Origin: Bacillus sp. EAC
Lineage (GTDB): Bacteria > Bacillota > Bacilli > Bacillales > Bacillaceae_G
DNA length: 64,000 nucleotides
NCBI RefSeq assembly: GCF_002156875.1
Contig: NZ_NCSY01000001.1
Span: 558,001 to 622,000 of the forward strand
Direction of reading: 5' to 3'
Shown: piece by piece, positions 17,084 through 27,238 of the stretch
How the letters are laid out: each line of letters opens with the position of its first letter
How positions within the stretch are numbered: the stretch's first letter is position 1
The notes under the pieces: generated by a model
Databases searched by the model: none
Seen by the model: the letters and a program-made list of their open reading frames with translations, nothing else
What the model was told of the DNA's origin: nothing
Program-made: the position numbers and the translations under genes

Positions 17084-18532
17084 ATGGATAAATCAAATAA
17101 AAGAAAATTACAAATAATTGATATTTTGACTTCTCATGATAAGTGGTTTAAAACTGAAGATTTAGCGAAGGAATTATCATGCACTGAAAAAACAATAAGA
17201 AATGATTTACAAGCAATCAACATGAATTTACCTGAAGGCTGGGTTATTGAAACAATTAAAGGTAAAGGGATTTATATTAAAAAACCAATAACTGGATCGG
17301 TCAATCAGATTCGCTCTTTGTATATAAAAAATTCTTTAACATTCCAAGCAATCATGTACATTCAATTTAAAAAAATAAAAACGATAAATGAATTAGCGAC
17401 GGTTCTTTATGCTACACAACAAGCAGTTTATAAAATACTAGATGCTGTTGAAGGGTTATTAAAGTCTTATAATTTAAAATTAAAACGCGGACCACTTGAA
17501 ATAGATGGAAGAGAATTTGAAATCCGATTACTTTGTTGTGATATTTTGGATGCACTTTATTCTCATACTAAACACTCAAATGAGAATTGGCCTTTCGAAA
17601 CATTTTCATTCTTTGAGTTAAAAAATATCGTTTCAACTATAACTACAAAACACAAATTATTCCTTTATCCGTTAACGACAAACAAGTATGTTTATTTTCT
17701 TGCAACAATGATTAATCGGATTGAAAAAGAAATTGATCTAGGATTAAATGATAAAACCCTAGTAAGAATTATAGATTCGGAATTCTATAAAGTTTCAAGT
17801 GAAATAAGTGACAAAATAGAAAATCAATTCAGTCTTTCTATTTCTCTAAATGAGAGGATTGCATTTACATTATCAATTTCAAAATTTCCTTATGTTAGTT
17901 TTAACGAAATCGAGAAACAAGAATTCTTAACAATTTTTTATAATAAAAATACACCATATTATGAAGAGCTTTATGATTTAGTAGAAACGCTTGAAAAGAA
18001 TCTTGGTATTCCATTACTTAAAGATGCAGAATTTCTTTATACATTTCAAAATCAATTTAAAAGGTACTCAATCTTAACTTCAATCGAAAAAAAAGCTCCT
18101 TCTTATTCAATTGATCGTTATGTATATAAACACTATCCTGAATTATTTAATCAAGTGACAAATATTTTATTTAACTGGACTAAAAAAAAATCTTATCCTG
18201 AAGTAACAAGTGAAAGTGTTGCGAAAGTAACCTTAAATATCCAAGCATCAAAAATTAATTTATCCATACGGAAAAAAAAGATTTTATTACTAACTAGTAA
18301 TGGACCTGGTGTACATCGTTACATTTCGATGAAACTAAAAAAGGCATTTGGTCATCATATTGATTTTCTTCATACAAATTATGATGACTTTGAGTCGGAA
18401 AAATTAAATAAACTCGACATAGAATTTATTATTGCTGATTTCCAGCTAGAAATTGAAACAATCCATCCAGTCATTATCATTGATCCGATGTTAACTCAAA
18501 GAGATATAAATCAAATATCTCGTTTAATGTAA
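17084..18532 (+). CDS. Mga-type transcriptional regulator
   Basis: A 482-residue regulator with an N-terminal winged helix-turn-helix (about residues 8-65, TEDLAKELSCTEKTIRNDLQ), a second Mga helix-turn-helix (about 85-165, TINELATVLYATQQAVYKIL), a PRD-like helical middle and a C-terminal EIIB-like domain beginning KKKILLLTSNGPGV. The layout resembles Mga, AtxA and similar virulence regulators. Only a weak GTGGTGA site precedes the ATG. It is divergent from the WxL operon, which it probably activates. I cannot tell whether its PRD-like part keeps phosphorylatable histidines. Confidence 0.85.
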   Translation: MDKSNKRKLQIIDILTSHDKWFKTEDLAKELSCTEKTIRNDLQAINMNLPEGWVIETIKGKGIYIKKPITGSVNQIRSLYIKNSLTFQAIMYIQFKKIKTINELATVLYATQQAVYKILDAVEGLLKSYNLKLKRGPLEIDGREFEIRLLCCDILDALYSHTKHSNENWPFETFSFFELKNIVSTITTKHKLFLYPLTTNKYVYFLATMINRIEKEIDLGLNDKTLVRIIDSEFYKVSSEISDKIENQFSLSISLNERIAFTLSISKFPYVSFNEIEKQEFLTIFYNKNTPYYEELYDLVETLEKNLGIPLLKDAEFLYTFQNQFKRYSILTSIEKKAPSYSIDRYVYKHYPELFNQVTNILFNWTKKKSYPEVTSESVAKVTLNIQASKINLSIRKKKILLLTSNGPGVHRYISMKLKKAFGHHIDFLHTNYDDFESEKLNKLDIEFIIADFQLEIETIHPVIIIDPMLTQRDINQISRLM

Positions 18533-18598
18533 TTCTTTTTTAATTGATTTACTTCGAAATAATATACATTTCAATGTATACGTTAGAAATGAGCAAAA

Positions 18599-18627
18599 AA
18601 AAAGACTTCATAATTTGAAGTCTTTTT
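18599..18627. terminator. bidirectional terminator
   Basis: A perfect 12-bp stem (AAAAAGACTTCA and its complement) around TAATT, with A and T runs at either side, lies between the convergent Mga gene (plus) and small gene (minus). Confidence 0.8.
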
Positions 18628-18640
18628 CCGATTTTTCTTA

Positions 18641-18823
18641 TTAATCCTTAAAATGTTCCTCCATTTTTTTTTTCATTTCGTCTCTTATAATCTTCCATCC
18701 AATCGTGTGTATTTCATCTAGTACTTTTTGTTTTATTTCTTCGGTTACATTTTTGGGTGTTATTATATTGACAGTTGTTTTTCCAAAATGATAGGTTGCA
18801 GCAAATTCTGCCTGATTCTCCAA
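18641..18823 (-). CDS. small protein divergent from the recombinase; candidate directionality factor
   Basis: A 60-residue protein reading from TTG at 18823 as M-ENQAEFAATYHFGKTTVNI and ending with a Lys/Glu-rich helix. The TTG is chosen because GGGGGTGGTGA immediately precedes it; the in-frame ATG at 18838 is part of that ribosome binding site. It resembles small conserved proteins I have seen beside serine recombinases in Firmicutes, but I cannot name the family. Being small, charged and divergent from the recombinase, it may be the recombination directionality factor needed for excision. This is inferred. Confidence 0.7.
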   Translation of the reverse strand: MENQAEFAATYHFGKTTVNIITPKNVTEEIKQKVLDEIHTIGWKIIRDEMKKKMEEHFKD

Positions 18824-18973
18824 TATCACCACCCCCATGTTAAATTATATGATTTTCTTACTATAGGACTAACCAAGTAAATATTGTATTTAATTAGTAC
18901 AACCAGAATGTCTAAGTGACAAAAGGCTACTAATATTAAATTTCTGCAAATATATATAATATGAGGTGGTTTT

Positions 18974-20470
18974 ATGGAGAAAATTGCACTATATCTTCGT
19001 AAGAGTCGTGCCGATTTAGATGCAGAAGCTCGTGGTGAAGGGGAAACGCTGTCAAAGCATAAAGAACAGCTCTTAAAATTTGCAAAAGATAAAGACTTAA
19101 ATATTGTGTGTATTCGTCAAGAAATTGCATCCGGCGAATCTTTAGTATATCGACCAGAAATGTTAAAGCTTTTACAAGAAATTGAAGAATTAAAATATGA
19201 TGGTGTTCTTGTCATGGATATGGATCGTCTTGGACGTGGGAATATGAAAGAGCAAGGTATCATTTTGGAGACGTTTAAAACGGCAAAAACAAAAATTATT
19301 ACACCTAGAAAGACATATGATCTCCATGATGAATTTGATGAAGAATATAGTGAGTTTGAGGCATTTATGGCGAGAAAGGAATTAAAAATTATAACAAGGC
19401 GTCTTCAACGAGGTAGAATTTTATCAGTTGAACGTGGAAATTACATCGGGACTTATGCACCTTATGGATATGATTTATTCGAAACAAAAGAATATCGATC
19501 ATTATCGATTAATGAGGAACAGGCTAAAGTTGTTCGATGTATTTTTGAGTGGTATACAAAAGAGTTAATTGGTGCTAATGAAATAGCGAATCGATTAAAT
19601 GAAATGAGTATCCTTTCTTTAACGGGTAAGAAATGGAGTTATCATTCAATTTTAGAAATGATTAAAAATCCAACTTATACAGGCAAAGTAACTTGGAACA
19701 AGAAATCACATGGTGGAATCAGAAAACCTAGACATGAATGGCTTGTAATCGATGGAAAGCACAAAGCCATAATTAATAACGAACTTTTTAGTAAAGCACA
19801 AGATATTTTAAAAAGTAGATATCATGTTCCTTATAACACTAAATTAAGTAATCAACTCGCTGGACTTATTTTTTGCAGTAAGTGTGGTTCAAAATTACAA
19901 CAGCGTTATCCAAAAAATAAACCGAGACAAATCGTTTGTACAAATAATCAATGTAATACTAAATCTTCTTATACTCATTTAATTGAACAAAAACTACTCG
20001 CAGGTTTATCTAATTGGTTGGGAGATTTCAAATTATCGTTTACAAACCAATCAGTTATTGAAGATAATGAAATCATTAAACTTAAAAAACAAGCATTGAA
20101 AAATTTTGAAAATGAATTAAGCGAATCCATTAAACAAAAAACAAAGCTATTTGATTTACTTGAAAGAGGAGTCTATGATGAAAATACCTTCCTAGAAAGA
20201 TCACAAGAGCTTGAAAATCGGATAATTGAACTTAATAGCACAATGCTATCTATCATAGATGAAATTAAAAACTATGAAGAGCATGAACTTGTTAATGCAC
20301 TCATCATACCTAAACTCGAGAGTGTATTAGATTTATATCATCAAACAAGTAATATTGAATTAAAAAATCGTCTGTTAAAGTCCGTACTATATAAAGTTGA
20401 ATACAAAAAGGATCCCAATCAAAAACTCGATGAGTTCCAATTAACTCTATATCCAAAACTCATTAATTAA
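18974..20470 (+). CDS. large serine recombinase
   Basis: A 498-residue site-specific recombinase, about the size of SpoIVCA. The N-terminal resolvase domain has the nucleophile S11 (YLRKSRAD), the ASGESL loop and DMDRLGRGNMKEQG. A recombinase domain follows from about 165 (GTYAPYGYDL). The zinc ribbon has two cysteine pairs (CSKCGSKLQQ and CTNNQCNTKS), then a long coiled coil at about 360-440. GAGGTGG precedes the ATG. The gene ends 14 bp before the right attachment arm. It should catalyse both integration at dpaB and, with a partner, excision. Its sequence differs from B. subtilis SpoIVCA as I recall it. Confidence 0.95.
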   Translation: MEKIALYLRKSRADLDAEARGEGETLSKHKEQLLKFAKDKDLNIVCIRQEIASGESLVYRPEMLKLLQEIEELKYDGVLVMDMDRLGRGNMKEQGIILETFKTAKTKIITPRKTYDLHDEFDEEYSEFEAFMARKELKIITRRLQRGRILSVERGNYIGTYAPYGYDLFETKEYRSLSINEEQAKVVRCIFEWYTKELIGANEIANRLNEMSILSLTGKKWSYHSILEMIKNPTYTGKVTWNKKSHGGIRKPRHEWLVIDGKHKAIINNELFSKAQDILKSRYHVPYNTKLSNQLAGLIFCSKCGSKLQQRYPKNKPRQIVCTNNQCNTKSSYTHLIEQKLLAGLSNWLGDFKLSFTNQSVIEDNEIIKLKKQALKNFENELSESIKQKTKLFDLLERGVYDENTFLERSQELENRIIELNSTMLSIIDEIKNYEEHELVNALIIPKLESVLDLYHQTSNIELKNRLLKSVLYKVEYKKDPNQKLDEFQLTLYPKLIN

Positions 20471-20484
20471 TTCGGCTCGGCTCT

Positions 20485-20528
20485 GGTATTACCCTCTTAG
20501 CCACATTAAATTTGTTCCATTTAAACCT
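20485..20528. other. right attachment site of the element
   Basis: The element's right arm (20485-20507, beginning GGTATTACCCTCTTAG) meets dpaB exon 1 at the AA at 20508-20509. With the left arm it would form a 48-bp near-palindromic attP in the excised circle. Confidence 0.85.
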
Positions 20529-20929
20529 AAAGCATCATTTGTCGAAATACCTAATACAATTGGCTTGCCGTTTCTTAATGTTGCTTTTGCTGCCATTAGA
20601 ACTGGACTATCAGTTTGTGCATTTGCAAATTTACTCATCGAATTACCTGTTAATGGTGCGATAACCATACAGTCTAATTGAACTTTAGGCCCAAATGGTT
20701 CTGCCCCAACGATTGAATCAACTGTTTTACGACCAGTGATTTCTTCAATTTTTTCAATCCAGTCTTCACCTACACCAAATCTAGTTGTTGTACTTTTCAC
20801 CGTAAACGTCACGACTGGATAGACATCTGCTCCATCATCAACAAGTTTTTGTATTTGAGGCACGACCTCTTCATACGTACAATGTGATCCTGTTATTCCA
20901 AAACCAATTTTTTTCCCTTTTAAAGTCAT
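20489..20929 (-). CDS. dpaB: dipicolinate synthase subunit B, N-terminal part (dpaB exon 1), truncated by the element
   Basis: DpaB is the flavoprotein-like subunit that, with DpaA, makes dipicolinic acid for the spore core. This piece has 146 codons. The first 142 are genuine (MTLKGKKIGFGITGSHCTYE, VIAPLTGNSMSKFANA, LGISTNDALGLNGTNLM). The last four, WLRG, and the stop come from the element. The missing 57 residues are at 11103-11276. AAGGAG lies eight bases before the ATG, which overlaps the dpaA stop as ATGA. Without excision the product would lack its C-terminal quarter and is probably inactive. Confidence 0.95.
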   Translation of the reverse strand: MTLKGKKIGFGITGSHCTYEEVVPQIQKLVDDGADVYPVVTFTVKSTTTRFGVGEDWIEKIEEITGRKTVDSIVGAEPFGPKVQLDCMVIAPLTGNSMSKFANAQTDSPVLMAAKATLRNGKPIVLGISTNDALGLNGTNLMWLRG

Positions 20930-21828
20930 TTCGGTTGCTCCTTTCTTTTATCTAATTCTTCCTTTAGAAGTTGCGTTAGTACATTGGCAATAATTTGACC
21001 AGCCGTTTTAGGAGCAACTATTCCTGGTAATCCTGGTGCTAATAATGCTTTTATACCTCTCTTTTCAGCATAACGAAAATCCGTTCCACCAGGTTTTGAT
21101 GCTAAATCAATTATAAGTGCATGTGATTGTAATTTCGAGATTACACTTGCAGTAACGATAAGAGTTGGAACTGTGTTAATGACAACATCAACATCTTTTA
21201 AAGCATCTTCAATATTCTTAAATTCAAATGCTTCAACACCCATCTCTACAATACGAGCGATATGTTCTGATCTACGAGCCCCTACTTTTACTTTTGCACC
21301 TAAATTATGAAATGTTCGAGCAACACTCATACCGGTGCGACCTAATCCTAGTACTGCAACTTTGGAATTATGAATCGTGTATTCCGTATGTTGAATAACC
21401 ATCATGATTGTTCCCTCAACAGTTGGAATACTGTTATAAATCGCTACATCATCTCTTTCAAACAACTTAACTAACTTTCGATTTGATGCTGCAATGATTC
21501 CATCCAAGTAAGAATTACTAATTCCAGAGTAGATTATACAATGTTCTGGTGTTCTTTCTAATAATTCTTTCGTCAAAACGACTTTTTCGTTTGAAAATAT
21601 TGTATCGACGACTCCTTCATTATTTGTCCCTGGAACTGGTAATAAAATCGCATCCAGTTCTTCAAAACTTGCATCTGCAATTAATTCTTTTGATGCGCTT
21701 GTGAAACCACTATCTAATTGTTCAAAACCAATTAATGTTACTTTAGCATCTAACTCTGTTAACTTACGAATAACTTCCAGCTGTCTGGCATCCCCACCGA
21801 TCACAGCTATATGCAAGCCAGTTAACAT
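20926..21828 (-). CDS. dpaA: dipicolinate synthase subunit A
   Basis: The NAD(P)-binding subunit of dipicolinate synthase, which oxidises the DapA product to dipicolinic acid in the mother cell. It has 300 residues and is intact (B. subtilis SpoVFA 297). There are two Rossmann-like parts: MLTGLHIAVIGGDARQLEVI at 1-20 and VAVLGLGRTGMSVARTFHNL near 158-177. AAGGTGA precedes the ATG. It overlaps dpaB by 4 nt. A sigma-K promoter lies about 85 bp upstream. Confidence 0.96.
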   Translation of the reverse strand: MLTGLHIAVIGGDARQLEVIRKLTELDAKVTLIGFEQLDSGFTSASKELIADASFEELDAILLPVPGTNNEGVVDTIFSNEKVVLTKELLERTPEHCIIYSGISNSYLDGIIAASNRKLVKLFERDDVAIYNSIPTVEGTIMMVIQHTEYTIHNSKVAVLGLGRTGMSVARTFHNLGAKVKVGARRSEHIARIVEMGVEAFEFKNIEDALKDVDVVINTVPTLIVTASVISKLQSHALIIDLASKPGGTDFRYAEKRGIKALLAPGLPGIVAPKTAGQIIANVLTQLLKEELDKRKEQPK

Positions 21829-21914
21829 GCAGCATTCACCTTCTTTACTTCACTATGGTAAATGGAAAATTAATATCTATAAGCAGGACTACCGCCTAAC
21901 ATCTTTCTCCTAAA

Positions 21915-21943
21915 TATCTTATGAATTATCTATTGCATTGGTG
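21915..21943 (-). promoter_or_regulatory. sigma-K promoter of dpaA-dpaB
   Basis: On the minus strand: CACC (21940-21943), a 16-bp spacer, and CATAAGATA (21915-21923). This fits the known sigma-K pattern mACm-N16-CATAnnnTA exactly. The spoVF operon is sigma-K dependent in B. subtilis. Confidence 0.75.
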
Positions 21944-21964
21944 AAAGTTCTTTATTAAAAATAA

Positions 21965-22003
21965 AAAAGAGGAAACCTCAACTTCTATTGAAGGTTCCTC
22001 TTT
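21965..22003 (-). terminator. terminator of mlpA
   Basis: AAAGAGGAACCT and GGTTTCCTCTTT arms, nearly complementary, are followed by a T run on the minus strand. It separates mlpA from the sigma-K unit dpaAB. The ymxH gene found here in B. subtilis is absent. Confidence 0.75.
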
Positions 22004-22010
22004 GTTTAAA

Positions 22011-23249
22011 TTATTTGATGTTTGACGGGATTACTCCATCAGGGCTTACTAATGATACAGCATAATCATCTGTAAATACGAAACGTGCAATATCATTTAC
22101 ATTTTTCATGGATACACCATCAATTAATTGAATGATATCGTCTAACGTACGATGTTCTCCGAGCATTAATTCATTTTTTCCATTTCTGCTCATTCGACTA
22201 TTTGTACTTTCTAACCCTAGCATTAAATTACCTTTAAGTTGTTCTTTGCAATTCTTTAGTTCTTTTTCTGTAATGCCATCTACTTTTAATGTATTCAAAG
22301 TATCTTGGATTGTTTCAAATAATTGATTTACTTGGTTTTTACCAGTACCGGCGTAAATGGCTACCATACCGCTGTCTTGGTATGCTGAATGATAGGAGAA
22401 CACTGAGTATGCGAGACCTTTTTGCTCGCGTACATCCTGGAATAGACGGCTACTCATACTGCCACCAAGTATATTGTTTAACGTAATCAAAGAATATAAA
22501 TCATCATGTCCTAATTCAAGTCCTCGATAACCTACACAAAGATGAGCTTGTTCCGTTTCTTTTTTACGAGCAATATTTCCAAAGTGTAGCGTAGGAATAC
22601 CAAAGCTAATTTCTTTCTTTTTCCCTTCATAGCTTCCAAATAATTGCTCTACTCTTTGAATGAATTTATCATCTATATTTCCTGCAATCGAAACGACTAC
22701 TTGATCAGGCGTATAAAAATCATTCATATACTGACGTAATGTTTCGCTATTAAACGTTTTTAACGTATCTTCCGTTCCCAATATTGGATATCCTAGCGGA
22801 TGCTTTTCATACATTATATTACTTAGTAAGTCATGTACTAAATCATCTGGAGTATCATCATACATTTTTATTTCTTCAAGTACTACATTTTTTTCTTTTT
22901 CTAATTCACCTTCATCAAATAGTGAATTAAAGAACATGTCGCCTAAAACATCTAATGCATAGTCTGCATGTGTGTCTAATACTTTCGCATAATAGCATGT
23001 GTATTCTTTTGATGTAAATGCATTTACTTGACCACCAATTGAATCAAAGCTTTCTGCAATTTCTTTTGCATTACGTGTTTTTGTACCCTTGAAAAACATA
23101 TGCTCAAGAAAATGTGATACACCATTTAATTCGGGTGTTTCATTACTTGAACCTGTTTTTATCCAAACACCAATCGCTACTGAGCGAACTGTTGGAATAT
23201 TTTCTAAAACAATTCTTACACCATTTTTACAAGTATGTCTAACAATCAT
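22011..23249 (-). CDS. mlpA: M16-family zinc peptidase
   Basis: A processing-peptidase-like protease (YmxG/MlpA) of 412 residues. The inverted zinc motif HFLEH is at 46-50, with the downstream glutamate region EKEKNVVLEEI, then the second M16 domain (GYRGLELGHDDLYSL). AGGAGG lies six or seven bases before the ATG. It follows ylxY in the conserved pnp-ylxY-mlpA order. In B. subtilis it has been linked to control of extracellular protease genes. Confidence 0.93.
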   Translation of the reverse strand: MIVRHTCKNGVRIVLENIPTVRSVAIGVWIKTGSSNETPELNGVSHFLEHMFFKGTKTRNAKEIAESFDSIGGQVNAFTSKEYTCYYAKVLDTHADYALDVLGDMFFNSLFDEGELEKEKNVVLEEIKMYDDTPDDLVHDLLSNIMYEKHPLGYPILGTEDTLKTFNSETLRQYMNDFYTPDQVVVSIAGNIDDKFIQRVEQLFGSYEGKKKEISFGIPTLHFGNIARKKETEQAHLCVGYRGLELGHDDLYSLITLNNILGGSMSSRLFQDVREQKGLAYSVFSYHSAYQDSGMVAIYAGTGKNQVNQLFETIQDTLNTLKVDGITEKELKNCKEQLKGNLMLGLESTNSRMSRNGKNELMLGEHRTLDDIIQLIDGVSMKNVNDIARFVFTDDYAVSLVSPDGVIPSNIK

Positions 23250-23347
23250 GTACTGCCTCCTATGTATGAACCATCTTTTTACAATTGTAATAAGATTGAA
23301 AAATTTACTTTATTTTACAATCATCTTAACAAAGGTGAAATCAATTG

Positions 23348-24337
23348 TCATTTGTTTTCAACTTTTTTAATTGTATCGTACCTTTTTTCGTCTAATAAGG
23401 TTGAAATGTTAACGACCTTACGACCAGATGCTTCTATCTTAGTTAGTAGTTCATCAAGTGCTTCTGAAGTAGGTGCTGTCGGATGCATTAGTACAATTGT
23501 CCCGTTTTCCACTTTTTTCATTACTCGATTAATTATTACTTCTTTAGGAGGTTTTTGCCAATCAATTGTATCAGCAGTCCACATAATTGTACTTAATCCT
23601 AAATTTGAAACGATTTTTATTACCTCATCTCGAAAACTACCGCTAGGAGGTGCGAACCATTCTACTTTTTTATCAGTTGTTGCTAATATGATAGAGTTTG
23701 TTTTTTGGATTTCATTGCTTATCGCATCTGTACCGAGTCTTGCCATATCTGGATGTGTATAAGAATGATTGCCAATTTCTTGATTTGCTGCTGAAATTAA
23801 CTGAGCAACTGTTGGATTATTTTTCACCCATCTACCTTCTAAAAAGAAAGTCGCTTGCGCATTATGTTTCTTTAATACCTCAAGCATACGTGGAATATAT
23901 TCATTCCCCCATGCAACGTTGATCGTAAATGCTACCATCGGTTTATCAGGGTTCCCTTTATAAACAGGTGATGGTTGTAAATCTTTTAAATGAACCTTAG
24001 GAGAGACTTCCTTAAAAACAAGTTTTTTTTCATTAAACTTCCCTTGTTTTTTCATTTTCTTATATGAACTTTCAATATCTACATTTAACCCATTGTATCC
24101 AGGGATTGCTTTCCACACCTTATCAATATAAGCATCTTTAGGAGCTATTTCATATGAAGTGGCTTTCATTTTAATTTCTTCATATAATGGGTCAGTTTTA
24201 CCAGATGCTACTGAAGTAGACTCAGTAATACCTGATATAAAACGATTAGTGTATTGATTATTAACGACGAATACAGCGATTATTAATGCCATCAATAAAG
24301 CAATGGTTTTTAATTGATTTCTACGATTATGACTCAT
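23348..24337 (-). CDS. ylxY: polysaccharide-deacetylase-like protein YlxY
   Basis: A 329-residue membrane-anchored or secreted protein with an N-terminal hydrophobic segment (TIALLMALIIAVFVV) and a C-terminal NodB homology domain. The metal-binding HSYTHPD and the ATFFLEG motif are present, but the usual catalytic TFDDG is replaced by FTINVAWGN. The same holds for B. subtilis YlxY as I recall it. It may be a degenerate or altered deacetylase. It lies between pnp and mlpA, as in B. subtilis. Confidence 0.9.
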   Translation of the reverse strand: MSHNRRNQLKTIALLMALIIAVFVVNNQYTNRFISGITESTSVASGKTDPLYEEIKMKATSYEIAPKDAYIDKVWKAIPGYNGLNVDIESSYKKMKKQGKFNEKKLVFKEVSPKVHLKDLQPSPVYKGNPDKPMVAFTINVAWGNEYIPRMLEVLKKHNAQATFFLEGRWVKNNPTVAQLISAANQEIGNHSYTHPDMARLGTDAISNEIQKTNSIILATTDKKVEWFAPPSGSFRDEVIKIVSNLGLSTIMWTADTIDWQKPPKEVIINRVMKKVENGTIVLMHPTAPTSEALDELLTKIEASGRKVVNISTLLDEKRYDTIKKVENK

Positions 24338-24456
24338 TTTCCGGACACCCTCCTACTAGAGGAATATGATTTTTTAAATCTAAATAGAACAAGCTTTCTA
24401 CAAAATATTAACACATTGCAAATCTATAGAAGTTTAATGATAAAGTTAGTTTAACC

Positions 24457-24510
24457 AAAAAAAAGCCAGGCAATCATAGGAATTTTCCTATTTATACCTG
24501 ACTTTTTTAT
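24457..24510 (-). terminator. terminator of pnp
   Basis: Arms AAAAAAGTCAGG and CCTGGCTTTTTT, with further pairing (ATAGGAA/TTCCTAT), form a long hairpin ending in T on the minus strand. It lies about 110 bp after the pnp stop. Confidence 0.75.
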
Positions 24511-24616
24511 TTAATACGATGTTTAGTTACGTTGCATAGCTTCTTTTAAGTAACAAACAAATTCTACGTTTACAATAAAATGTAAATGAATATGCTTGTT
24601 GGAGCTAATCGAAATA

Positions 24617-26731
<2,115 letters not shown>

Positions 26732-26914
26732 ATGGTATAAATACCCCTCTCTAAATTACAATTCATTGTTTTGAATGAGAAATTATGTAAAAAATCATTA
26801 TATTGTCTATTATCTCCCATGTTTAGTAAAGAAATCAACCAACGTGAAGAGATTAAAAAAATTTATTAATAGTAAAATTCGATTGACCTTATTAAAAGTA
26901 ACCATATGTATAAG

Positions 26915-26940
26915 AAAAAGCGGGAAGAATCCCGCTTTTT
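26915..26940 (-). terminator. terminator between rpsO and pnp
   Basis: A perfect 11-bp stem, AAAAAGCGGGA with its complement, around a 4-nt loop, with a T run on the minus strand, 28 bp after the rpsO stop. Confidence 0.88.
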
Positions 26941-26968
26941 TCTAGTAGTATACAATTGATACTCGAAA

Positions 26969-27238
26969 TTAACGACGTAAACCTAATTTAGTAATTAATT
27001 CACGGTAACGAGTAATATCTTTGTTACGTAAGTAGTTAAGTAAGTTACGACGCTTACCAACCATTTTTAATAAACCACGACGAGAGTGGTGATCTTTTTT
27101 GTGAGTACGTAAGTGCCCATTTAAAGAGTTAATGTTTTCTGTTAAAACTGCGATTTGAACTTCTGGAGAACCAGTATCGTTCGCATGAGTTTTGTAAGTG
27201 CTGATAATTTCGTTTTTACGTTCTTGAGTTAATGCCAT
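26969..27238 (-). CDS. rpsO: 30S ribosomal protein S15
   Basis: An 89-residue small-subunit protein that binds 16S rRNA. It starts [20 protein letters not shown] and carries the S15 signature [20 protein letters not shown] and [17 protein letters not shown]. It is full length, with its own promoter and a structured leader upstream. Confidence 0.98.
   Translation of the reverse strand: MALTQERKNEIISTYKTHANDTGSPEVQIAVLTENINSLNGHLRTHKKDHHSRRGLLKMVGKRRNLLNYLRNKDITRYRELITKLGLRR

Larger units (their letters stand above)
11281..20507. mobile_element. skin-like intervening element (about 9.23 kb) inside dpaB
   Basis: A 9,227-bp insert splits dpaB and is bounded by the shared core CATTAAA (plus strand 11277-11283 and 20504-20510). 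Its ends are 23-bp inverted repeats (11283-11305 and 20485-20507; 21 of 23 identical). It encodes a large serine recombinase abutting the right end. The cargo is a WxL surface-protein locus, a Mga-type regulator, a small protein divergent from the recombinase, and an unrecognised protein. Precise deletion would restore dpaB in frame. The anatomy matches sporulation-excised elements such as skin (in sigK). I recall a described spoVFB-interrupting element, vfbin, in Bacillus weihenstephanensis. Excision itself is inferred, not seen. Confidence 0.93.

Noticed and set aside
11281-20507. A complete prophage
   Set aside because: There are no capsid, tail, replication, lysis or terminase genes; only a recombinase and cargo are present.
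20489-20929. dpaB as a simple decayed pseudogene
   Set aside because: Both halves are undamaged, in the same frame, and separated exactly at recombinase attachment sites, which favours a reversible interruption.
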